Below are positions 10,231-21,538 of a stretch of 64,000 nucleotides of DNA, piece by piece. How positions within the stretch are numbered: position 1 is the stretch's first letter; the number at the start of each line of letters is the position of its first letter. A model generated the notes under the pieces. It was given only the letters and a program-made list of their open reading frames with translations, was not told where the DNA came from and ran no database searches. Both the position numbers and the translations under genes were made by a program. The DNA lies in contig NW_026622786.1 of the NCBI RefSeq assembly GCF_023065955.2, positions 45,804,938 through 45,868,937 of the forward strand, in the 5' to 3' direction. This DNA is from Ursus arctos (lineage: Eukaryota; Chordata; Mammalia; Carnivora; Ursidae).

Positions 10231-13200
10231 TCATGTTGCTCCACATGTTGTGTAATCATTCTTTCTGATGGCTGAGTAATATTCCATTGTATATATGGAC
10301 CACATATTATTTATCCATTCATCTGTTGAAGGGCATCTCGGCTCCTTCCACAATTTAGCTATTGTGGACAATGCTGCTATGAACATTGGGGTGCATATGG
10401 CCCTTCTCTTCACTATGTCTGTCTCTTTGGGATAAATACCCAGTAGTGCAATGGCTGGATCATAGGGTAGCTCAATTTTTAACTTTTTAAGGGACCTCCA
10501 CACTGTTTTCCAAAGTGGCTGTACCAACTTGCATTCCCACCAACAGCGTAAGAGGGTTCCCCTTTCTCCACATCCTCTCCAACATTTGTTGTTTCCTGCC
10601 TTGTCCATTCTTGCCATTCTAACTGGTGTAAGGTGGTATCTCAAGGTGGTTTGGATTTGAATTTCCCTGATGGCTAATGATTTTGAGCATTTTTTCATGT
10701 GTCTGTTAGCCATTTGTATGTCTTCATTGGAAAAGTGTCTGTTCATATCTTCTGCCCATTTTTTGATTTGATTATTTGTTTCACGTGTATTGAGTTTGAA
10801 AAGTTCTCTGTAGATCCTGGATACCAGTCTTTTATCTGTAGTGTCATTTGCAAATATCTTTTCTCATTCTGTGGGCTGCCTCTTAGTTTTTTTTGACTGT
10901 TTCCTTGGCTGTGCAGAAGCTTTTTATCTTGATGAAGCCCCACAAGTTCATTTTTTCTTTTGTTTCTCTTGCCTTTGGAGATGTGTCATGAAAAAAGTTG
11001 CTGTGGCTAATGTCAAAGAGGTTGCAGCCTATGTTCTCCTCTAGGATTTTGATGGATTCCTGTCTCACATCGAGGTCTTTCATCCATTTGGAGTTTATCT
11101 TTGTGTATGGTGTGAAAGAGTGGTCAAGTTTCATTCTTTTGCATATAGCTGCCCAATTTTCCCAGCAGCATTTATTGAAGAGACTTTTTTCCACTGGTGG
11201 TTTTTTCCTGCTTTGTCAAAGATTAGTTGCCCAAAGAGCTGAGGGTCCATTTCTGGGTTCTCTATTCTGTTCCATTGGTCTGTGTGTCTGTTTTTGTGCC
11301 AGTACCATGCTGTGTTTGTGATCACAGCTTTGTAGTGTAGCTTGAAATCATGTAATGTGATGCCCCCAGCTTTGTTTTTCCTTTTCAACAATTCCTTGGT
11401 GATTCGGGGCCTTTTCTGGTTCCACACAAATTCAAAGTTGTTTGTTCCAGCTCTTTGAAAAATGCCATTGGTATTTTGATTGGGATGGCATTGAAAGTGT
11501 GGATTGCTCTGGGTAGCATAGACATTTTAACTACGTTTATTCTTCCGATCCATGAGCATGGAATATTTTTCCATCTTGTGTCTTCTTCAATGTCTTTTAA
11601 GGGTGATCTGTAGTTTCTAGAGTATAGATCCTTTACCTGTCTGATTAAGTTGATTCTGAGATGTCATATGATTTTTGGTGCTATTGTAAATGGAATCAGT
11701 TCCCTAATTTCTCTTTCTTCAGTCTCCTTGTTCGTGTTTGAAATGCAACTGATTTCTGAGCATTGATTTTGTATCCCCCCATATTATTGAATTGCTCTAT
11801 AAGTTCTAGTAATTTGGGGGTGGAGTCTTTTGGGTTTTCCATATAGAGTATCATGTCATCTGCGAAGAGAGACAGTTTGACTTCTTCTTTGCCGATTTGA
11901 ATACCTTTTATCCCTTTTTGTTGTCTGATTGCTATTGCAAGGACTTCTAGTACTATGTTGAATAATAATGGCGAGAGTGGGCATCCTTGTCGTGTTCCTG
12001 ATCTTAAGGGAAAGGCTTTCAGCTTTTCCCCATTGAGAATGATATCTCTGTAGGCTTTTCATAGATGTGTTTATGAAATTGACGAATGTACCCTCTATCC
12101 CTACACTCTGAAGGGTTTTAATCAGGAAAGGATGCTGTATTTTGTCAAATGCTTTTTCTGTATCAATTGAGAGGATCGTATGGTTCTTGACTTTTTTGTT
12201 GTTGATAGGATCTATCACACTGATCGATTTGTAAATGTTGAACCACTCTTGCATCCCAGGGATGAATCCCACTTGGTCATGATGGATAATCCTTTTAATG
12301 TACTGCTGGATCCTATTTGCTAGGATCTTGTTGAGAATTTTGGCATCCATATTCATTAGGGAAATCGGTCTGTAATTCTCCTTTTTGATGGGGTCTTTGC
12401 CTGGTTTGGGGATCAAGGTAATACTGGCCTCATAGAATGAGTTTGGTAGCTTTCCTTCTGTTTCAATGTTTTGAAATAGCCTTAGGAGAATAGGTATTAT
12501 TTCTTCTTTGAATGTTTGGTAGAATTCCCCAGGAAAACCATCCGGGCCTGGAGTTTTGTTTTTTTGGAAGGTTGTTTATCACTGACTCAATCTCTTCATA
12601 ATTAATTGGCCTGTTTAAAAAATCAATTTCTTCCTGTTTCAGTCTTGGTAGTTAATAGGTCTCCAGGAAGGCATCCATTTCTTCCAGGTTGTTTAATTTA
12701 CTGGCATAAAGCTGTTGATAAAAGTTTCTAATGATCCTTCCTATTTCATTGGTGTTGGTTGTGATCTCTCCCCTTTCATTCATAATTTTATTAATTTGGG
12801 TCGCTTCTCTATTCTTTTGAATAAGTCTGGCCAGTGGCTTATCGATCTTACTTATTCTTTCAAACAAACAGCTTCTAGTTCTGTTGATTTGCCCTACTCT
12901 GCTCCTGGTTTATAATTCATTGATCTCTGCTCTAATCTTGATCATCTGCCTTCTCATGGGTGGGTTAGGCCTGTTCTTCTGTTCCAGTCCAGCTTCTTGA
13001 GGTGAGAATATAAAAACTGTATTTCAGATTTTTTTCTATTCTTTTGAGTGAGACTTGGATGGCTGTGTATTTTCCCCTTAGGACTGCCTTTGCAGTGTCC
13101 CATAGATTTTGGGCCGATGTGTTTTCATTCTCATTAGTCTCCAAAAATTGTTTAAACTGATTTTTAATTTCCTTATTTACCCAATCATTCTTGAGCAGGA

Positions 13201-13957
13201 TGGTTCTTAGTATCCAAGTGTTTGAGTTTCTTCCAAATTTTTCCTTGTGATCAAGTTCCAGTTTCAAAGCATTGTGGTCTGAGAATATGCAGGGAATAGC
13301 CTCATCTTTTGGTATCTGTTGAGACCTGTTTTGTGACCCAGTATATGGTCTATTCTGGAGAAAGTTCCATGTGCATTCGAAAAGAATGAGTATTCTGTTG
13401 TCCTGGGGTATAGTGTTCTGTATATATCTATGAGGTCCATCTGGTCCAGTATGTCATTCAAAGCTCTTGTTTCTTTGTTGTTTTCTGTTTAGGTAATCTG
13501 TCTATTGCTGAGAGTGGAGTGTTGAGGTCCCCTACTATTAACGTATTATTATCTATATGTCTCTTTATTCTGGTTAAGATTTGGCTTATGTATCTAGCTG
13601 TTCCCCTGTTGGGGCATAGATATTTATAATTTTCATATCCACTTGTTGGATACATCCTTTAAGAGTAATATAGTGTTCTTCTATATCTCTAACAACAGTC
13701 TTTAGTTGAAAATGTAATCTGTCTGATATGAGAATTGCTACCCCAGCTTTCTTTTGAGGTCCATTGGCATGAAAACTGGTTTTCCATCCCTTCACTTTCA
13801 GTCTGGATATATCTTTAGGTTCAAAATGATTCTCTTGTAGACAGCATATGGATGGGTCATGTCTTTTTATCCAATCTGCAACCCTGTGTCATTTTATGAG
13901 AGCATTTAGGCCATTCACATTGAGAGTGATTGAGAGAGATGATTTTAATGACATCAT
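10231..13957 (-). pseudogene. L1 ORF2 remnant (endonuclease / reverse transcriptase)
   Basis: In an active L1, ORF2p nicks target DNA and reverse-transcribes the element's RNA. Here the start codon is at 13957-13955, but codon 23 is TGA (13889-13891) where the family has CGA (Arg). Endonuclease-domain pieces follow in shifting frames at 13264-13795, including a 'VAILISDRLHFQ' segment and 'IINIYAPTG'. Reverse-transcriptase pieces lie at 11856-12416 (with '[13 protein letters not shown]' and the 'PKPGKDP' block). The FADD catalytic box is still encoded at 11855-11866, but a frameshift just upstream puts a TGA at 11856-11858 in the incoming frame. The C-terminal piece 10231-10746 keeps the cysteine-rich segment ([12 protein letters not shown]...CWWEC) and ends with '[11 protein letters not shown]'. 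There are at least nine broken frames. It is a pseudogene without doubt. Confidence 0.92.
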
Positions 13958-14039
13958 GTTACCTGTGAAGTCTTTGTTTCTATAGATTGTAAATGTTTGT
14001 TCTGTATCATTCTTGGGGTCTTTTTACTTTTATAGGACC

Positions 14040-14929
14040 CCCCCCCTTAATTTTTCTTTCAGGGCTGGCTTGGTGGTCACATATTCTTTCAGTTTCTGCT
14101 GGTCTTGGAAGGTCCTTGTCTCTGCATCAATTCTGAATGGCAGCCTTGCTGGATAAAGGATCCTTGGCTGCATGTTTTTCTCAGAGCTCTGAAAATACCT
14201 TGCCAACCCTTCCTGGCCTTCCAGGTCTCTGTAGACAGGCCTGACATTATTCTGATGTTCCTCCCTCTGTAGGTTAGGATTTTCTTCCCCCTGGCCACTT
14301 TCAAGATGGTATCCTTGGAGACAATATTTGCAAGTTGCACTATGATGTGACGTGGTGTAGGTCTGTTCTCATTGATCTTGGGAGGGGTCCTCTCTGCCTC
14401 TTGAACAAGAATGCTTGTTTCCTTTGCTAGATTAGGGAAGTTCTCAGCTACAATTTGTTCAAATATCTCTTCTAGACCTCTCTCTTTCTCCACCCCCTCG
14501 GGGATGCTGATGATTCTGACATTGGAAGGTTTCATTGAGTCAGTAATCTCCCGTAATCTACATTCTTGAGCTTGGATTTTTTTTGAGCCAAGTTTCATTT
14601 TAAGTGTCTCTTCTACCATCCCATCTTCCAATTCACTAATTCATTCTTCTGCCTCATTTACCCTGGCCATCAGAGCATCTAGTTTAGACTGCATTTGATT
14701 CATAGCACTTTTAATTTCTGCCAGATTCACTTTCATTTCCACCCTTAGAGATTCTATATTCTTGTTAATGTTTTTGTTAATATGGTTTTTCAAGCCTACA
14801 TATCATCTTGACCATTGTTGCTCTGAACTCCATTTTTGACAATTTGGTTATATCCATATCCATCAGTTCTGTGGCAGAGGCCACAGTCTCTGTGTCCTTT
14901 CTTTGCTGAGGGTTCCTCCTCCTCCTCAT
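14040..14929 (-). pseudogene. L1 ORF1 remnant (RNA-binding protein)
   Basis: ORF1p is the trimeric RNA-binding chaperone of L1. The start ATG is at 14929-14927, followed by a basic run (RRRRNPQQRKDTE) and a region corresponding to the coiled coil. The frame is broken in the N-terminal half, including a TGA at 14641-14643 where the family has CGA (EERI becomes EE*). The longest surviving frame (14089-14631, 180 codons) covers the RRM-like and C-terminal parts, with 'NVRIISIPEGVEKERGLEEIFEQI' split from 'PTPRHIIVQLAN'. It then loses the native C-terminus in another frameshift near 14280. A run of G (C on the plus strand, 14039-14046) lies at the native 3' end. The exact stop is uncertain. Confidence 0.88.
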
Positions 14930-16012
14930 TCTGATGAGGAAAGGTTGCAGGGATGCACAGAGCCCAAATTATTGACCAAGACCCAGGCAGTGTGCACTTG
15001 TTTTATAGGGACCTTAGGGATGTGGGCTTCTTGATTTTTTTTTTCAGCCTGCCTTCTCGGGGAGGGGCCTGCCACACTGATACTTAGGCAACCCTGTTTG
15101 GGTAGAGTTGCCCTGTCTCCTGTGAGGGGGGGTGGAGTTGAGGACAATGCGAACTTGTATTTCTGGGCTTTTGTTCTCTGATGGCTTTCCCTGACAGTTT
15201 TCTGTGACTCTTCTGAGAGTCATAGCGGCAGTGGCCATATCCTAGCCTCTGTCTCAGAACAGATCGCAGTCAGCTCTCCACTGAGCTCTCATGGCCACTT
15301 TAACTCTGTTTCTGTCGGTGCTGCTAAAAACCCCACAGCATCTCAGGGTGTGCGCCCCACAGCCACTCTCCCAGCCCTTGCTTCCAGGGCCAGCACGTCT
15401 CTGTACTTTGTGCTTCTAACACCACCAACCACCCCTGGTTCCCCGAGCACACTCCGGAGCTCTCTGTTTCAGTGTGGTTCGCGTGAGCTCTGAGCTCTGG
15501 TTTACAGTCCGGTTGCCCCCGCACTCCCAAGCTCCTTGTTTTGTCTAGTTCGAGTGTGTGTTCTGGAGCTCCGGTTTTCAGTCTGGTGTCATGCGCATGC
15601 TCCCAAACTCCCAGTTTTAGTCTGGTTCGAGTGAGCACTCCGGAGTTCCGGTTTTATTCTGGTAGCATGCGTGCTCCCGAGCTCCCGGTCCCAGTCTGCT
15701 TTCTTGGCAGCTACTAGTCCGCGAATCTGGCCTGCTCCCCAGTGCAGGTGGCTACTGCTTCCTGGCGCCCGAGCATGGCGGCTCCCTCCCCCTTCCGTTT
15801 ATCTTTCGATATCTGTGCACAGATTCACGGCTCCCCCACTTCGTACCTCAATGCTCAGCGCCAGAGATGTTCGTTTGTAGAGATCCAGATGTATCTTCCT
15901 GCGTCTCAGGCTGGTTTCGTGGGTGTTCAGGATGATCTGGTAGGTATCCAGCTCGATTCAGCAGACCAGCTGAAAAAAGGTCCCCTACTCCTCTGCCATC
16001 TTTTTCTGACCC
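14930..16012 (-). promoter_or_regulatory. L1 5' UTR with internal promoter region
   Basis: This GC- and CpG-richer segment corresponds to the L1 5' UTR, which in this family carries the RNA polymerase II promoter. It includes about three imperfect monomers of roughly 71-77 bp (recurring GGTTCGAGTG-like motif at 15476, 15547 and 15624). The open frames inside it (14926-15147, 15324-15638, 15671-15880, 15742-16101) come from GC-rich non-coding sequence. Present-day promoter activity is not shown. Confidence 0.75.
15430..15710 (-). repeat. Imperfect 71-77-bp monomers in the L1 5' UTR
   Basis: Three to four diverged tandem units share CTCCGGAGYTC, CCGGTTTT-like and GGTTCGAGTG motifs. The shared GTTCG motif recurs at 15476-15487, 15547-15556 and 15624-15633. 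Confidence 0.7.
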
Positions 16013-16027
16013 AAAATTTTAATTTTA

Positions 16028-16158
16028 AACATCTAACTCTATTACTATATTTTAAGTTTCATAAGGCTATGAGCATATCTGTCTGGTTTATGCCATTATA
16101 GGGTTTGGCATATTCTGTGGACTTAATACTTAGAAAATTAATGGATGAGTAGATGAAG
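16028..16158 (+). mobile_element. L2 3' end, right part of the split element
   Basis: Blocks TAAGTTTCATAAGGCTATGAGCATATCTGTC, TTTGGCATATTCTGTGGAC and TTAATGGATGAGTAGATG match the L2 terminus ('taagctccatgagggcagggac...gtctgt', 'gcctggcacatagtagg', 'ttgttgaatgaatg'). It continues the element ending at 9862. The split gives the relative age: L2 first, L1 later. Confidence 0.7.
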
Positions 16159-17099
16159 AATTTAAGTTTGTGAATTTATTCTAGACCAGGATGAAATATG
16201 GCAAAGAACCCAGAAAGAGATTTTAGCTTAGATGATAGTTTCTAAAATTGTACCTGAACCCAGCCTGTATGCCCATGCTGCATAGTGTTTTACTTGCATA
16301 ATCCTCATTTCATAAGATAAGGAATTCTTATTAAAACTAAGGATTTAGCCTGATTATTCAGAGTATAGAGGGATAGAGAGACAAGGGAGAGTGTTATCCT
16401 CACAGTTATTATCAGGAAGCTATTCCGAGAAATGACGAGAAATCAGTGGTCAGTAAGAAACATGACAAAATGGTTCTCTAGAAACTTTATTACTGTCATT
16501 CTTGGAATACAACCTCTTCTTAATCACATACTTGTTATAATAATGTTCTTTGGTATTAATTGCTTTTCTATCTCTGTATTTAAGGATTTATTTAGTTATA
16601 TTAAAGATATATTTTAAATTGCAATAAAATTTAAAAGACAAGAGCTTTTGCCAATATTGGCTTGGAAACCTGTCCTCTGACACTAAAATAGAAAAATAAT
16701 TTGTAGTTGCTAAGAATATAATTCATACTTAGTGAGTGAATGTTCTCTCTGCACCATCTTACAAGAAGGTAATTGAAACGCCTGTATCCATTCAGGAATG
16801 CACTCAGGATTCAAGAATTCATTATAACTATCAAAGCTTTATTACTTTCTTAGTAGCTACGGTGAGTTCTCATTTGACAGTACTGGGTGTTCTATGGTGT
16901 ACTTGTGTAATACCTTAAGTCAGAAAATATAGAAACTTGCTATATCACCATTATGTTCTGATTATAGTTTCTCTGGTCCATTTAAAAACAAAAACAACAA
17001 AAAACACCCTGAATTTTTACTGTATTTTCACCTAAGGGCCACCTACTTGAGATTTTTACTCTTTAAAAATAAGTTACAGTTTCAACTTTATTTATTTGT
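16159..17099. other. Unique sequence, nothing recognised
   Basis: No gene or clear repeat is seen. Small frames at 16432-16617 and 16736-16918 have no motif or splice support. Confidence 0.5.
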
Positions 17100-17377
17100 A
17101 AAGAATTTATTTTTTTTCCAGTTTTTATTTAAATTCTAATTAGTTACCATATATGGTTAAATTGATTTCAGGGGTAGAATTTAGTGATTCATCAATTAGA
17201 ACACCCAGTGTTCAGTAAGAGGGAGCTCTCCTTGATGCCCATCCCCCACCTCTCTCCCTCCCTCCATCAATCCTGCTTGTTCTCTATAGTTAAGAGTCTT
17301 TTATGGTTTGCTTCCCACCTCTTTTTTTTTCTTTCCCATATGTTCATCTGTTTTGTTTCTTAAATTCCATATATTGG

Positions 17378-17555
17378 TGTGCCCGGGTGGCTCATTTGGT
17401 GAAACCTTCCACTCTTGGTTTCATCTCAGGTCATGAACTCAGGGTCATGATGTCAAGCCCTGCATAGGGCTCTGCACTCAGTGGGCTCTCCTTCACCCTT
17501 TACCTCTCCCTTTGCCCCTCCCCCTGCTCATGTACACACTCTCTCAAATCTTAAA
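17378..17555 (+). mobile_element. Older Can-SINE inside L1
   Basis: A plus-strand SINE head GGTGTGCCCGGGTGGCTCAT, the tRNA-derived region, the CT-rich stretch and a short TCTTAAAAATAT tail. It is diverged and lies inside the L1 3' UTR. The 3' duplication is degenerate. Confidence 0.8.
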
Positions 17556-17682
17556 AATATCCACGTGAGTGAAATTGTATTTTTCTTTCTGGCTGACTTA
17601 TTCCACTTAGCATAATACACTCTAGCTCCATCCACATCATTGCAAATGGCAAGATTTCATTCTTTTTGATGTCAGTAATATT

Positions 17683-17722
17683 TCTGTGTGTGTGTGTGTG
17701 TGTGTGTGCGCGCACGCGCGCC
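17683..17722. repeat. (TG)n / (CG)n alternating repeat
   Basis: A strictly alternating purine-pyrimidine run, TG dinucleotides followed by CGCGCACGCGCG. It lies in the L1 ORF2 3' part, where other copies have a TATATA-type stretch. It has Z-DNA potential and is likely length-polymorphic. Confidence 0.9.
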
Positions 17723-19985
17723 ACTTCTTCTTTTTCCATATATCAGTCAACAGACGTTTGGGCTCTTTCTGTAGTTCCACTACTGTTGATAATGCTTCTA
17801 TAAGCATCAGGGTGCATGGGCCCCTTCAAATCCATGTGTTTGTAGCCTTTGAGTGAATACCTGGTAGTGCAATTGCTAGGACACAGGGTAGTTCTACTTT
17901 TAACTTTTTGAGGAACCTCCATATTGTTTTCCAGAGTGACTGTACCAGTTTGAATTCCCACAAACAATGTAAGAGGGTTCCCCTTTCCCCGTTTCCTGCC
18001 AACATCTACTGTTTACTGTGTTGTTAATTTTAGCCATTCTGACAGGTGTGAGGTGATATCTCACTGTAGTTTTGATTTGTATTTCCCTGATAAGTGATGT
18101 TGAGCATCTTTTCATGTTTCTGTTAGCCTTCTGTCTGTCTTCTTTGGAAAAATGTCTATTTATGTTTTCCTCTCATTTCTTAACTGGATTACTTATTTTT
18201 TGGCGGTTGAGTTTGGTAAGTCCTTTATAGATTTTTGGATACTATCCCTTTGTCAAATATGTCATTTGCAAATATCTTCTCCCATTCCATAGACTGCCTT
18301 CTAGTTTTATTGATTCTTTCCCTGTGCAGAACTTTTTATCCAGATGAAGTCCCAATAGTTCATTTTTTGTTCTTGTTTTCCTTGCCTCCAAAGACATGTC
18401 TAGTAAGAAGTTGCCATGGCCAAGGTCAAAGAAGTTGCTGTCTGTGTTTGCCTCTAGGATTTTGATGGTTCCTGTCTCATATTTAGGTCTTTAACCCATT
18501 TCACATTTATTTTTGTATATGGTGTGAGAAAGTGGCCCAGCTGCATCCTTTTGCATGTTGCTGTCTAGTTTTCTCAACACCAGTTTTTGAAGAGATTTTT
18601 TCCATTGAATATTCTTTCCTGCTTTGTTGAAGTTTAGTTCACCATATAGTTGTGGGTTCATTTCTCCGTTTTCTATTCTGTTCCATTGATCGATATGTAT
18701 TTGTGCCAGTACCATACTGTCTTGGTGACTGTAGCTTTGTAATATAGCTTTAAGTCCAGAATCCTGATCCCTTCAGTTTTGATTTTCTTTTTCAGGATTG
18801 CTTTGGCTATTCAGGGTCTTTTGTGGTTCCATACAAACTTTAGGATTTTTTGTTCTAGCTCTGTGAAAAATGCTGGTGGTATTTTGATAGGGATTGCATT
18901 AAATGTGTAGGTGGTTTTGGGTAATATAGACATTTTACCAATGTCTGTTCTTCCAATCCAGGAGCATGGAAGGTTTTTCCATTTCTTTGTCATCATCAAT
19001 TTCTTTCACCAATGTTTTATATTTCTCAGAGTACAGATCTTTTACTCCTTTGTTTAGATTTATTTCCTGGTATCTCATGGTTTTGGGTGCAATTGTAAAT
19101 GGGACTGATTCCTTGATTTCTTTTTCTGCTCCTTCATTGTCAGTGTATAGAAATGCAACAGATTTCTGTATGCTGGTTTTATATCCTGCGACTTTGCTGA
19201 ATTCATGTATTAGTTCTAGCAATTTTTTGGTGGAGTCTTTTGAGTTTTCTATATAGAATATCATGTTACCTGCAAATAGTGAAAGTTTGATTTCTTTCTT
19301 GACAATTTGGATGTCTTTTATTTCTTTCTGTTGTCTGATTGCTGAGACTAGGATTTCTAGAACTATGTTAAATAACAATGGTGAGAGTGGACATCCCTGT
19401 GTTCTTCCTGACCATAGAGGAAAAGCTCGCAGTTTTTCCCCATGGAGGATGATATTAGCTGTGGGTGTTTCATGTATGGCCTTTATGATGTTGAGGTATA
19501 TCTATATCTATTCTGTTGAGGGTTTTTATCATGAATGGATATGCTGTTTTGTCAAATGATTTTTATGCATCTGTTCAATGATATTACGGTTTTTGCCTTT
19601 TATTAATGTGGTGATACACCAGTATCAAGTTGATTGATTTGTAAATATTGAACTACCCCTGAAGCCCAGGAATAAATCCCACTTGATCATGGTGAATAAT
19701 TCTTTTAAGTACTGTTGGTTTTGATTTGCTAGTACCTTGTTGAGAATTTTTGCATTATGTTCATCAGGGATATTGGCCTGTAATTCTTCTTTTTAGTGGG
19801 GTCTTTGTCTGGTTTTGGAATCAGTGTAATGCTGGCCTCCTAGAATGAGTTTGGAAGTTTTCCTTCCATTTCTGTTTTGGAACAGTTTGAGAAGAATAGG
19901 TATTAACTCTTCTTTAAATGTCTGGTAGAATTCCCCAGGAAAGCCATCTGGCCCTGAATTCTTGTTTGTAGGGAGATTTTTGATT

Positions 19986-20016
19986 ACTGATTCTTTTTTT
20001 TTTTTTTTTTTCCCCC
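19986..20016. repeat. T-rich tract
   Basis: A homopolymeric T run inside the L1 ORF2 remnant, possibly an expanded native TTTTT stretch. Confidence 0.8.
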
Positions 20017-20712
20017 TGGTTATGGGTCTGTTCAAATTTTCTATTTCTTCCTGTTTCACTTTTCATTGTCTATATGTTTCTAAGAATTTATCCATTTCTT
20101 CCAGATTGCTGTTGGTAGGCATATAAGTTTTTATAATATTCTAATTATTAGTATTTCTGCAGTGGTGATTGAGATCTCTTCTTTCATTCATGATTTTATT
20201 TATTTGGGTCCTTTCTCTTTTTCATAAGTCTGGATAGGGGTTTATCAATTTTATTCTTTCAAAGAACCAGGTCCTAGTTTCATCAATTTGTTCTACTGTT
20301 GTTTAATTCTGTATCATTTATTTCTGCTCTAATCCTAATTATTTCCCTTCTGATTTTTTTTTTTTTTAGGTTTAATTTAGGTTATGGATGTGAGATTTTC
20401 TTTTTTCTTGAGGAAGGTTTTTATTGCTGTGTATTTCCCTCTTATGACTGCCTTTGCTGAATCCCAAAGGTTTTGAACTGTCATGTTTTCATTTTCATTT
20501 GCTTCCATGAATTTTCTTTATTCTTTAATTTCCTGGTTAACCCATTCATTATTTAGTAGTATGTTCTTTAACCTCCATTTATTTGTGGTCTCTCCAAATT
20601 CTTTCTGTGGTTGACTTCATGTTTCATAGCATTGTGGTCTGAAAATATGCATGGTATGATTTCAATCTTTGTTCTTGTTGAGTCCTGATTCAGGACCCAG
20701 TGAATCTATAAC

Positions 20713-21169
20713 TTATGATTAATTGTGCAGTTACTAAACAGTTTACATGTATATTAAAATTTTCAAGAAGCCATTAAGAACACACAATGGTGGTTCAGGT
20801 ACAAAGCCTAGCTTATTCAATAACAACAATAAGTGTGTCTCCATTAACAATTTGTATTACTTTGTGTTAAGAATTCTGACACACTTTGTTTATATTGTCA
20901 TGTGTCCAGACTTAAAATACAGAATCATCAACTATGGAAATGTTTCTAATTAGACTGTTTTTACCATCTATTCCACAAATACAGGCTCACCTACATTCTG
21001 TACCAGAATATGGTACATAATTTTTACCAGAATTGTAAATGATTTTCTCTTGGCCACTGGGTTTGTCGTTAACCTCCAAACCCATTGCTAGATGTCCAGG
21101 AAAGTTGTCTTCCCATCCATATCATTTTTCCTTGATGTGGTTCAATTGCTCTTTGTCTCTCTTCTTCTT
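20713..21169. other. Unique sequence, nothing recognised
   Basis: A short spacer between two L1 elements with no recognisable feature. Confidence 0.5.
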
Positions 21170-21538
21170 TTGTATAGTTTTATTAAGATATAGTTCATAT
21201 AACATAAGATTCATTCATGTAAAACGTATAATTCACTGCATTTTAGTATATTTAGAGTCATGGAACTACCATTGCAATCTAATTTTATAGTATTTTCAAC
21301 AGCCAAAAAAACCAAACAACGCAAAACATGAAAAAACAAAACCCTGAGCCTCTAGGCAACCACTCTCTACTAATAATTCCACCAGCAAAAGGCAACCACT
21401 ATTCTGTCCATTTCTATTGATTTGCCTATTCTAGAGATTTCTTACATATAGAATCCTACAATATTGTGGTGCTGCCTGTCTGGCTTCTTTCAATAACCAT
21501 GATCTCAAGGTTTACCCATATTTTATGTATTACCACAT

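Larger units (their letters stand above)
9863..16012 (-). mobile_element. Near-full-length carnivore L1 (about 6.15 kb)
   Basis: This minus-strand L1 has all parts in order: poly(A) tail and 3' UTR (9863-10230), ORF2 remnant (10231-13957), short inter-ORF spacer, ORF1 remnant (about 14040-14929), and a GC-richer 5' UTR running to 16012. The 15-bp duplications AAAAYTTTAATTTTA (9848-9862 and 16013-16027, one mismatch) flank it. The 5' end reads, on the minus strand, AAAAAGATGGCAGAGGAGTA, the usual start of carnivore L1s. The length equals a full-length element. Both ORFs are broken by stops and frameshifts, so it cannot move autonomously. It inserted into the 3' end of an older plus-strand L2. 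Confidence 0.95.
17100..20712 (-). mobile_element. 5'-truncated carnivore L1 (about 3.6 kb)
   Basis: A minus-strand L1 runs from the 3' UTR (from about 17100) through the ORF2 C-terminus and RT into the endonuclease region, ending near 20712. It is colinear with 9863-13380 of the full-length copy but more diverged. A SINE (17378-17555) and a (TG)n repeat (17683-17722) lie within it. No convincing target-site duplication was found. Confidence 0.88.
17560..20712 (-). pseudogene. L1 ORF2 remnant, catalytic box lost
   Basis: Fragments of reverse transcriptase and C-terminal domain are spread over all three minus-strand frames (17743-17967, 17900-18115, 18491-18715, 18811-18999, 18935-19378, 19793-20059). 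The longest (18935-19378) spans the RT palm, but the FADD catalytic box reads F-A-G-N (19265-19276), replacing both catalytic aspartates. It continues with the '[15 protein letters not shown]' block typical of L1 RT. The cysteine-rich C-terminus is also degraded. It has been non-functional for a long time. Confidence 0.85.

Noticed and set aside
15324..16101. Open frames in GC-rich sequence that might be a CpG-island gene
   Set aside because: The segment is the 5' UTR of the full-length L1; the frames arise from high GC content and face both directions.
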